From Desulfuromonadales bacterium (GTDB lineage: Bacteria; Desulfobacterota; Desulfuromonadia; Desulfuromonadales; BM103): a stretch of DNA of 45,000 nucleotides. A program made the translations under genes and the position numbers. Positions within the stretch are counted from its first letter, which is position 1. Every line of letters begins with the position of its first letter. The DNA lies in assembly GCA_027065695.1 (NCBI GenBank), contig JAMONP010000056.1, positions 1-45,000 on the forward strand, written 5' to 3'. This document shows positions 9,411 through 15,291 of this stretch, one piece after another. The notes under the pieces were generated by a model, which saw only the letters and a program-made list of their open reading frames with translations, was not told where the DNA came from and did no database searches.

Positions 9411-9843
9411 CCTCCAACGAGAAAACCAAAGGCTATGAGGTCATTATCACCGGTGCTGGTCCGGTTGGCCTGACCCTGGCCAATCTTCTCGGTCACCGTG
9501 GCGTCCGCACTCTGGTACTGGAAAAAAAACCTCATCCTACCAGATGGACCACGCGCTGTTTCCCTTGATGACGAGAGTCTGCGCATCAGGCAGCAGTGTG
9601 GCCTGATCGATGACATCATGCCTTTTGTCGCCCAGGGTGATGAAGGTGATGTGGTTTTTACCTATCGCACCCGGACTGGCAAAGCGCTTTTCAATATGGC
9701 TCAGCATGGACGTCCATACGGCTATGCGCGTGGCAACCACGGAGTTGTTAGAGAGCTATGAGCAGAAGCGTCGACCGCATCAGGTCAGGATGCTCAGGCT
9801 GGCTGGTAGATTGCCAACGACGGTTGCTGGTCGTGCGCCCTGA
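9407..9843 (+). pseudogene. Decayed FAD-dependent aromatic monooxygenase (MhpA/UbiH-like)
   Basis: Starting from TTG at 9407, which overlaps the methyltransferase stop, the frame reads an FAD-binding Rossmann motif ([17 protein letters not shown]) and [11 protein letters not shown] frameshift at or after an A8 run (9523-9530) moves the homology to the next frame, with [20 protein letters not shown], the group's second conserved segment. At about 9735 the homology jumps to a third frame, with LLESYEQKRRPHQVRMLRLAGRL, which resembles the extreme C-terminus of such enzymes. Around 300 central residues, including most of the substrate domain, are missing. The gene therefore cannot make an active enzyme. 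In srs-type operons the enzyme at this position is the O2-dependent phenolic-lipid hydroxylase. Confidence 0.8.
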
Positions 9844-9929
9844 TCGGTTTGTCGAAGAGGACCGGGTACTTTTGGACATAGGTTGAGAAACCTCATCAGA
9901 CTCTCCTTAAAAAGCAGACAGATATTGGC

Positions 9930-9958
9930 TTGACTTAATCGTTTGGTTGTAGTATTTT
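9930..9958 (+). promoter_or_regulatory. Sigma70-type promoter for the sRNA candidate
   Basis: TTGACT at 9930-9935 and TATTTT at 9953-9958 are separated by 17 bases. Transcription would start near 9965, just ahead of the two-hairpin element that ends in a T-run at 10055. No protein start is found in the ~90 nt between. Confidence 0.5.
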
Positions 9959-9965
9959 CGCGCAA

Positions 9966-10055
9966 TAAAAGTATGACACTCTGTTAGGCCCCCTCCAATG
10001 AGGGCCGCAGAGCTTTAGCCCCGGCCTTCCCCTCCAGGAACCGGGGCATTTTTTT
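9966..10055 (+). ncRNA. Candidate small RNA with two C-rich-loop hairpins
   Basis: A short unit with promoter, two GC-rich hairpins and a T-run. Hairpin 1 pairs GGCCC with GGGCC (about 9987-10006) around a loop containing CCTCC. Hairpin 2 pairs GCCCCGG (10018-10024) with CCGGGGC (10041-10047) around a loop containing TTCCCCTCC. Both loops expose CCUCC, complementary to Shine-Dalgarno sequences, a layout known from anti-SD regulatory sRNAs. It lies between the decayed monooxygenase and the diguanylate cyclase. It could instead be the 5' leader of the cyclase gene with an attenuating terminator. No known family was recognised. Confidence 0.45.
10018..10055 (+). terminator. Intrinsic terminator
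   Basis: A perfect 7-bp stem, GCCCCGG/CCGGGGC, with a 16-nt loop is followed by A and seven T residues (10049-10055). It ends the candidate sRNA and also any readthrough from the phenolic-lipid cluster. Confidence 0.85.
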
Positions 10056-10169
10056 AATGCGGTTCTTCTTGACAGTCGCGCTATGGTTTTGCTAGAAAAA
10101 ACTATTTAGAAAGCTTTCCTGTATTCTCTTCCTTTACTTTGCTTTGCTTTGCAGGAGCTGAGACCTTAA

Positions 10170-12095
10170 ATGAAAGATTGTAACAAGCTCGATCTCTGGT
10201 GTCGCCTGATGCGTTTGATCACTTTCATCGATCTGCCGATCAAGCAGAAGTTTCGGCTCTTTTCTATTGGAGTTCTCTTCTGGTTTGTGGTGATGGCCGC
10301 CCTGACCGTTGTTGGCATGGTTGGTATCAACCAACGCTACGACAAGATTGTTAATCATTCTGTTCCTCAAGACAAGGTAGTGCAGAAAGTCATTCGCAAT
10401 TTGCAGGCGATGACGATCGATGCCTCTAACATCCTTAAAGCAACAGATCGCGTTACAGTCGAACGATTGCAGGATCTTTCCTTTAAGCGTTTACGTGATG
10501 TGCGTGATTTCTATGCAGCGCTGGCTTTGGGAGGGGAGGTTAACGACTACTCTCACGATTCCGGAAAACTTCTGGAAACCCTGCACACAACCTCACTGAC
10601 TATCAATCCTGAAGGGGTTGCGTATCTCAGGGAGTTAAATCTTCTGCTCGATGAGATTGACGTCAGCTACAGTGATTTTTTCCAGTACAAGCTGCAAGTG
10701 CTTGCCAAGGAAGCGCCTAACGGTGAGCATCTGGACGGTCGCTATGTAACTCTCACAGATTATATCCAAAATGCCAGTCAGATTTCGATTAACTTCTCGT
10801 CAAAACTTGCCGAGCTTTACCATACTTCTTCCAGCAAGATTTCCGAGATCATTGAAGTCACTATTCTGGCTATTCTCGGCGTTCTGGTGGTGGCAGTCCT
10901 ACTGCTGGTGATATTCACCCGCTGGATTGTGCAATCGCTGGCTAAGCCGATCAAGGCGATCATTGACCAGATTCATAATGTCGGCACCGGTGACATTGAT
11001 CTCACGAATAAGATTCAGATCACTTCGAATGACGAAATCGGTACCCTTTCGCAGGAATTCAATGGCTTGATGGACACGGTCTATTCCATGAGCACCTTCA
11101 AGAGTGTCATTGAGGAAGATGCCACACTGGAAGATGTTTATGCCCGTATCGCCGAGGTCTTCCGACGTGAACTGAGCATTGAGGATTTTGTGATCTACGA
11201 AGTTGATGATAATCAACGTGACATGACACCGGTCTATCCTTTGGCGCTGTCCTCCAAGGAGATGGCCTGTAACCCTGAAATTCTGACCAACTGCGATCTC
11301 TGCCGGGCTAAAAAAACCAGTCATGAGATCTCGTCACTGGCGTACCCGCAGGTCTGCAAGCAGTTCAAGGAGGAGACCGGCAAAGCCCATATTTGCATAC
11401 CAATGATTATCGGCGGTCGTACGGGTGGTGTGGTGCAGTTCCTCTTTCAGATCGAGTGCGGCCAGGAATTTGATCTTGCGGATCTTCAAACGCGGATCTT
11501 CAAAGCGGAAACCTATATAAAACAGGCGTTGTCGGTTATCGAAGCAAAACGTTTGATGACGACCCTGCGTGAATCAGCGCTCAAGGATCCGCTGACCGGG
11601 CTCTACAATCGTCGCTTCCTGCAGGATCATGCCAACCATGTGATCTCTGGAATACTGCGTCGCAAGAAGACTCTCGGCTTGATTATGTGTGACCTCGATT
11701 ATTTCAAACAGGTTAACGATCAGTATGGTCATGATGTTGGTGATATGGTCCTCAAGGAGACAGCCGCTCTGATCAACAAGGGCGTCCGTGATGCCGATAT
11801 CGTCATCCGTTTTGGCGGCGAAGAGTTCATTATTCTGCTGGTCGATATCAATCCTGGTGACGCTATTGTCGTTGCCGAAAAAATCCGTGGACTATTTGAT
11901 GAAAACAAGTTTAAGATTCCCAACGGTTCAATCCAGAAAACTATAAGCCTTGGCTGCAGCGAATTCCCTGGCGATGGGGAAGGCTTCTGGCAGTGTATCA
12001 AGTATGCGGATGTTGCTCTCTATAAGGCCAAGGATACCGGTCGTAACAAGGCGGTTCGCTTCGAAGAGGAGATGTGGTCAGGTGAGGATTTCTGA
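10170..12095 (+). CDS. Membrane diguanylate cyclase with HAMP, Cys-containing sensor region and GGDEF domain
   Basis: A 641-residue inner-membrane enzyme expected to make c-di-GMP from two GTP. TM1 is at about residues 30-52 and TM2 at about 230-254, bracketing a periplasmic helical sensor. A HAMP region follows (QSLAKPIKAIIDQIHNVGTGDIDL). Next comes a GAF-like cytoplasmic region with several cysteines (ACNPEILTNCDLCRAK, then YPQVCKQF and HICIP). The catalytic domain has DPLTGLYNRRF and the active site RFGGEEF at about residue 549. An RxxD inhibitory I-site (RDAD) lies exactly five residues before GGEEF, so product inhibition is expected. The cysteines could bind a metal or Fe-S centre or sense redox state; that is inference. 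The gene appears monocistronic, behind the terminator at 10055. Confidence 0.92.
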   Translation: MKDCNKLDLWCRLMRLITFIDLPIKQKFRLFSIGVLFWFVVMAALTVVGMVGINQRYDKIVNHSVPQDKVVQKVIRNLQAMTIDASNILKATDRVTVERLQDLSFKRLRDVRDFYAALALGGEVNDYSHDSGKLLETLHTTSLTINPEGVAYLRELNLLLDEIDVSYSDFFQYKLQVLAKEAPNGEHLDGRYVTLTDYIQNASQISINFSSKLAELYHTSSSKISEIIEVTILAILGVLVVAVLLLVIFTRWIVQSLAKPIKAIIDQIHNVGTGDIDLTNKIQITSNDEIGTLSQEFNGLMDTVYSMSTFKSVIEEDATLEDVYARIAEVFRRELSIEDFVIYEVDDNQRDMTPVYPLALSSKEMACNPEILTNCDLCRAKKTSHEISSLAYPQVCKQFKEETGKAHICIPMIIGGRTGGVVQFLFQIECGQEFDLADLQTRIFKAETYIKQALSVIEAKRLMTTLRESALKDPLTGLYNRRFLQDHANHVISGILRRKKTLGLIMCDLDYFKQVNDQYGHDVGDMVLKETAALINKGVRDADIVIRFGGEEFIILLVDINPGDAIVVAEKIRGLFDENKFKIPNGSIQKTISLGCSEFPGDGEGFWQCIKYADVALYKAKDTGRNKAVRFEEEMWSGEDF

Positions 12096-12192
12096 TTGCT
12101 CACCATATAGTGAAGGTTCGCCTGTTTGACAAAATCATAGTTAATCACTATTGTTCAAATGTAATCAAATGGCGATGAACAGGAGATCCGAG

Positions 12193-12462
12193 ATGGCACA
12201 AGCAAACACTAAAGTATTGACGGCACATATCCCTCTGCAAATGGCAGATAAGGTTGACCAGATGGCAATGCGTCTTGAGCGTTCGCGTGGCTGGATCATG
12301 AAACAGGCGCTGTCAGCCTGGATCGATCAAGAAGAAGAGCGTAGTCGTCTTACCCAAGAAGCTTTGGCTGATGTTGATGCTGGTCGTGTCATTGATCATC
12401 AGTCTGTGCAGGCTTGGGCTGACAGACTTGATTCAGCCAGCCCATTGGATGTGCCACGTTGA
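12193..12462 (+). CDS. Ribbon-helix-helix antitoxin (ParD/CopG-like)
   Basis: An 89-residue protein. Its N-terminus has the RHH pattern (KVLTAHIPLQMADKVDQMAMRLERSRGWIMKQALSAW), where the short strand binds DNA and the helices dimerise. The tail is acidic, as expected for toxin wrapping. The ATG at 12193 is chosen because AGGAG lies seven bases upstream; a longer in-frame start at 12151 lacks such a site. The 3' end overlaps the toxin gene by four bases. It would repress its own promoter and neutralise the ParE-like toxin. The antitoxin frame is intact although the partner is damaged. Confidence 0.8.
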   Translation: MAQANTKVLTAHIPLQMADKVDQMAMRLERSRGWIMKQALSAWIDQEEERSRLTQEALADVDAGRVIDHQSVQAWADRLDSASPLDVPR

Positions 12463-12737
12463 TGGCATTTAAATGGACCAGCAAGGCCTTGTCAGATTTG
12501 GCGCGGCTTTATGAGTTTCTGGAGTCAGTCAACAGGGCTGCAGCCGCACGTACTGTTCAGTCACTCGCTGCCGCTCCGACCAATTTACTGGAGAACCCGC
12601 GAATCGGTGAAAGGCTTGAAGAGTTTGATCCGCGTGAAGTCCACCGAATTCTCGTAGGCCATTATGAGCTGCGCTACGAGATTCAATAGTCTACAATTTA
12701 TCTGTTACGGCTGTGGCACACGCGCGAGAAGCGATGA
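12459..12737 (+). pseudogene. ParE/RelE-like toxin cut short by an in-frame amber codon
   Basis: From the ATG at 12459 the frame reads a ParE-type toxin (FKWTSKALSDLARLYEFLE ... VHRILVGHYELRYEIQ) and stops at TAG, 12687-12689, after 76 residues. The same frame continues past TAG as STIYLLRLWHTREKR and a TGA at 12735-12737. That is exactly the conserved C-terminal strand of the family (..IYVLR.WH.RE.R). The full-length gene was therefore about 92 codons, and a point mutation to amber removed the last ~16. The truncated product probably lacks the strand carrying active-site residues. Its overlap with the intact antitoxin gene shows the original operon. Confidence 0.8.
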
Positions 12738-12831
12738 GGCGGATTACGATTAAGTGTTTTTCTCCCCAAGGGTTTGTCGGAACAGCCCAAATTAGTTGAT
12801 CTTTACTTTTCGCGTCCCGCCGGTTTTACAG

Positions 12832-13217
12832 TTAGAAATACTGAATCAGAAGATACAACAAAGGTAAACTGGCAAAAGCCATCACAATCCCCAGCCCAGC
12901 CAGCCCAGCCAGGGCAACAGCCAACTCCACACCCATGCCAGCAGCGGTAGCCAGAGCGCTGGCAGTCACCATTGGTGGCATCCCTGTTTCAAATATGGAG
13001 ATGTCAGCTACGATGTTTTGGTGGATAGAGTGAGTTCAGGGGCCTTGAGCAGGATGACTGCCGGGAGCGACACGTAGAGGGCAAACATGTTGAGAACCTG
13101 CGCCGTCTCGTCTGGAAACGCTTTGATGCGTCTGAACAGGATGCCCAGCAAAACGAAGAGGCTGATCACGATGAAGTTTGCCAAGGTGCTGCACCATGGT
13201 AGAATCGAGTCAGGCAA
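12832..13217 (-). pseudogene. AEC (auxin-efflux-carrier-like) transporter remnant
   Basis: Read on the minus strand, the 5' part (13217-13008) encodes an AEC-type N-terminus: a hydrophobic helix, LFVLLGILFRRIKAFPDETAQVLN, then LYVSLPAVILLKAPEL. After a frame change it resumes with VADISIFETGMPPMVTASALA and a final hydrophobic helix to a stop at 12832, which is the AEC C-terminus. About 180 central residues are missing. The first block ends at a stop within the junction, so no functional carrier is possible. A short tandem duplication of cccagccag (about 12893-12910) lies in the last helix. Confidence 0.7.
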
Positions 13218-13235
13218 AAGTAGCTTAAATTATGA

Positions 13236-13373
13236 GAGATTGCCAGCCTGAAAGATGTTGCGTGGCAACCATTCTCTGATGTGCTTGTTGATGCGGTCTG
13301 CCGGGAAAAAAAACGTCATATTCAGCAGTTGTTGGAGCGGGGCGAGGTGATGCGAGAGAATATCCGGGAATAA
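13236..13373 (+). pseudogene. Unidentified coding remnant
   Basis: A stop-to-stop frame without a start codon reads EIASLKDVAWQPFSDVL, then a charged helix (REKKRHIQQLLERGEVMREN) ending at TAA 13371-13373. The helical, codon-like composition suggests the 3' end of a lost gene. I do not recognise the family. It lies between the AEC remnant and the broken VapBC pair. Confidence 0.3.
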
Positions 13374-13447
13374 ATGTTCCTACCTGTTTGAGCACAAACC
13401 ATAGCAATGCTAGTATTTCTCATGTACATTATCTATGGAGAAAAGCC

Positions 13448-13656
13448 ATGCAAAGAACAACCATAACCTTGCCCAGCGATCTGGTCAATGAACTGATTGA
13501 GGTCGTATCGGCAAAAGCAAAACCGAGGCAGTCATTACGGCGATTCAGGATGAAATCAGGCGTTGTAAAAAAGACCGCATCAAAGCCCTGTCCGGCATGC
13601 TCGAATTCTCTTTGAGTGCCGACGAGTTGCGTCATGACGACCATCGCCTCGGATGA
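13448..13656 (+). pseudogene. VapB-like antitoxin, frameshifted
   Basis: The ATG at 13448 follows a GGAG site. It opens with a typical VapB N-terminus, QRTTITLPSDLVNELIEVVSAK. The frame then goes wrong near 13516. The expected continuation (KTEAVITAIQDEIRRCKKDRIKALSGMLEF, then SADELRHDDHRLG) is found in the adjacent frame, ending at TGA 13654-13656. A one-base indel in the A-rich stretch explains this. In the original frame translation runs into unrelated residues and stops at 13615. The restored reading overlaps the vapC start, as in intact vapBC operons. Confidence 0.75.
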
Positions 13657-13705
13657 GATTCTGGTCGATACTTCGGCCTGGATCGCTGAAAGAATTAATT
13701 TTTAG
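13634..13705 (+). pseudogene. VapC-like PIN-domain toxin, N-terminal stub
   Basis: The ATG at 13634 lies inside the end of the antitoxin frame. The 23 codons read MTTIASDEILVDTSAWIAER and stop at TAG 13703-13705. ILVDTSAWI is the first strand of a PIN domain and carries its first catalytic aspartate. The remaining ~110 residues are gone, and what follows is the terminator of the opposite-strand gene. The toxin is non-functional. Confidence 0.7.
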
Positions 13706-13725
13706 CTCAGTTAAGTTGCCGATCC

Positions 13726-13770
13726 AAAAAAAACCGGGAGAAATCTTTATAAAATAGACTTAATCCCGGT
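13726..13770 (-). terminator. Intrinsic terminator of the minus-strand gene at 13798
   Basis: Read on the minus strand, ACCGGGA (13770-13764) pairs with TCCCGGT (13739-13733) and is followed by a run of eight T (13733-13726). It lies just after the stop codon of the 138-residue gene. Confidence 0.8.
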
Positions 13771-13797
13771 ATTCAGCCCCAAATATTTGTAAGATTT

Positions 13798-14214
13798 TTA
13801 ATTGCCCATGCTGCTCATAACCTGTTTGACTTCCTGATCAAGATCTTTACTGGGGATGACTACGACCTCTTTTCCTGCCACATTGGTTTTGTAGCGTGGC
13901 GCATCCATGTTGTGCAAATATGCCTCGCGAAGTTGTTCGTTCAACTTCTGAATTTTCGCCTGATCGAGACCTTTTTCTTTGGCGGCAGCTATAAAGCTTT
14001 GCACCTTGCCTTGTTCAATCACGGCGACACCGAACTTTTTCGGTGGTTTGCCGATGAACACGTATGCATGATCATCAGACGGAACCACTTCGAGAGGATC
14101 AGAAACCTGGCCCATCAAGTCCTGCAGAGGTTTTTCAACATCGTGAACCTGATCCAAAGCAGGATTGTCCGGGGTAAGTTCAGGGTAATTGATCTTTTTG
14201 CTGAAGAATCCCAT
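13798..14214 (-). CDS. Small cytoplasmic protein of unknown function
   Basis: A 138-residue, soluble, charged protein beginning MGFFSKKINYPEL, without signal peptide or membrane segment. An AAAGGAGG site at 14222-14229 fixes the ATG at 14214; an ATG six codons further upstream would overlap that site. The text DDHAYVFIGKPPKKFGVAVIEQGKVQ suggests a small alpha/beta fold, and the C-terminal half is helical. I recognise no domain. It is followed by a good terminator and has about 200 bases of A/T-rich sequence upstream, shared divergently with the selenoprotein-like rhodanese gene. Confidence 0.75.
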   Translation of the reverse strand: MGFFSKKINYPELTPDNPALDQVHDVEKPLQDLMGQVSDPLEVVPSDDHAYVFIGKPPKKFGVAVIEQGKVQSFIAAAKEKGLDQAKIQKLNEQLREAYLHNMDAPRYKTNVAGKEVVVIPSKDLDQEVKQVMSSMGN

Positions 14215-14360
14215 TCGACTACCTCCTTTCACAATTTGCGGGGCTCAATTGCATAATTTTAAGTTATCAGGTTATTGGTATGTTTCAATTCCTTTTTCGC
14301 TCTTAATCAGCTGATTAAGTTTGTGTAGTTCGAATTTCCCCTGTCAAAACAAGACAAGAC

Positions 14361-14390
14361 TTGTCATTAATCAGTAAACACTGGTAAAAT
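14361..14390 (+). promoter_or_regulatory. Promoter and overlapping palindrome of the rhodanese gene
   Basis: TTGTCA at 14361-14366 and TAAAAT at 14385-14390 are 18 bases apart, ahead of the gene at 14433. The palindrome GACAAG-A-CTTGTC at 14353-14365 overlaps the -35 box and could be an operator. The regulator is unknown. Confidence 0.45.
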
Positions 14391-14432
14391 CCCAAGTAGG
14401 TGTTAAACATTAACTACAAAAGGAGGATGACA

Positions 14433-14843
14433 ATGCGCAACAAACGTCTTTCATTGTGCACAGTAATTATAACCACAGCGTTTCTGTTAGCAATAAGCCT
14501 CACTGCGAGCGCCGCCTCGGTACCACGGATGTCCACCGATGAACTCAAATCGCGGCTTGGTGATGTCGATCTTGTGGTTCTTGATGTGCGTGGCAGTTGG
14601 GCTCTGGTCAAGTCTGATAATAAAATTGCCGGTTCGGAGCGTGTCGAGCCAGGTGGCGCGAAACAGTGGGCCGGAAATTATCCCAAGGAGAAGACAATCG
14701 TTCTCTACTGCGCCTGAATGAACGAGGCGACCAGTGCCAGTGTGGCACGGACATTGATGGGCATGGGATACTTCAAAATTTACGCTCTTAAAGGCGGATG
14801 GCACGAATGGGAAAGGAAAGGTTACCCGGTTGAGTCTAAATAG
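14433..14843 (+). CDS. Exported rhodanese-like protein with in-frame UGA (probable selenoprotein)
   Basis: Starting from ATG 14433 (AGGAGG six bases upstream), a signal peptide (MRNKRLSLCTVIITTAFLLA to SLTASAA) leads into a rhodanese domain: DVDLVVLDVRGSWALVKSDNKI, then KTIVLYCA. Codon 95 (14715-14717) is TGA. The frame then continues without interruption as MNEATSASVARTLMGMG, then YALKGGWHEWERKGYPV, to TAG at 14841-14843. Relatives have CAC-x-NEATSA in the active loop, so TGA replaces the second loop cysteine: Cys93-Ala-Sec95. Full-length product is 136 residues. A hairpin of bacterial SECIS type follows the TGA. Sulfur-transfer or redox work in the periplasm is likely. The alternative is a nonsense mutation (Cys TGC/TGT to TGA). 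Confidence 0.75.
14731..14750 (+). promoter_or_regulatory. SECIS-like hairpin downstream of the UGA codon
   Basis: GTGCC (14734-14738) pairs with GGCAC (14744-14748) around the loop AGTGT. Below it A14733 bulges and CC (14731-14732) pairs with GG (14749-14750). The apical loop contains GU and begins 21 nt after the UGA. A bulged stem with a G/U-containing loop at this distance matches the known layout of bacterial SECIS elements such as fdhF. The structure also lies in codons that must encode rhodanese residues. Confidence 0.55.
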
Positions 14844-14877
14844 GCTCCGGTTTGCAAATCATAAATGGTAAGTTGAA

Positions 14878-14921
14878 TGGTTACAAGACCTTTAAAATCA
14901 AGAGTTTAAAGGTCAAAACCA
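14878..14921. repeat. Palindromic hairpin after the rhodanese gene
   Basis: GACCTTTAAA (14887-14896) is inverted at 14905-14914, with outer TGGTT/AACCA arms. There is no T-run, so it could be an mRNA-stabilising end or part of the adjoining repeat. Confidence 0.5.
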
Positions 14922-14927
14922 TCGGGA

Positions 14928-15115
14928 GTTTGTAGAGTTCAAAAAAGCAGTGATTGGTCTTCGGTGCCACGCAGCACTCAAGTACTCATCAACTTTGCAG
15001 CAGAACAAAACACCGACCACTGGCGCAAGAAGTGCCCTCCGCAGGAGAAAAGCCTTTTTGCTTACTTTTTTGGCGTTGTAAAAAGTAAGGCGTCTGTCGG
15101 GACGCGACCCGACGG
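14928..15115 (+). repeat. Dispersed ~190-bp repeat, copy A
   Basis: Nearly the same sequence is present in reverse orientation at 20820-21009, with only scattered differences by eye. Shared landmarks are GTGCCACGCAGCAC, ACCGACCACTGG, GAAGTGCCCTCCGCAGGAGA and GTCGGGACGCGACCCGACGG. Inside it CTTACTTTTT (15061-15070) is perfectly inverted at 15080-15089. I see no open reading frame with a plausible product. It resembles intergenic repeats that recur in many proteobacterial genomes. Confidence 0.8.
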
Positions 15116-15195
15116 TGCTGCTTTTGATTTTGTAACTATTCGGCACATGTACTTAAACAGCATTAAGAACACTCCCCTGCTCGTGGTACTCGCTT

Positions 15196-15217
15196 CCCCC
15201 CTGTAAAACAAGGGGGG
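15196..15217. repeat. Short CCCCCC/GGGGGG palindrome
   Basis: Six C residues (15196-15201), a ten-base A-rich loop and six G residues (15212-15217) form a strong hairpin. It lies between repeat copy A and the truncated ilvD. The rest of 15116-15291 shows nothing coding. Confidence 0.5.
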
Positions 15218-15291
15218 ATTGAGGGTCTGAATTATGGGTAAATATACGTCATCCCCGAATGAGTAGTTTTTGCCTTTATAGATTTTCATAG

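Noticed and set aside
9966-10055. c-di-GMP (GEMM) riboswitch ahead of the diguanylate cyclase
   Set aside because: The conserved GEMM core was not found. The hairpins form a self-contained unit with a terminator.
12687-12689. Pyrrolysine reading of the TAG in the ParE-like toxin
   Set aside because: No methylamine methyltransferase or pyl genes are in view, and the neighbouring toxin loci are also broken. A plain nonsense mutation is simpler.
12890-12914. CRISPR or VNTR-like repeat
   Set aside because: Only two copies of a nine-base unit (cccagccag), inside the last helix of a transporter remnant. No CRISPR array was seen anywhere.
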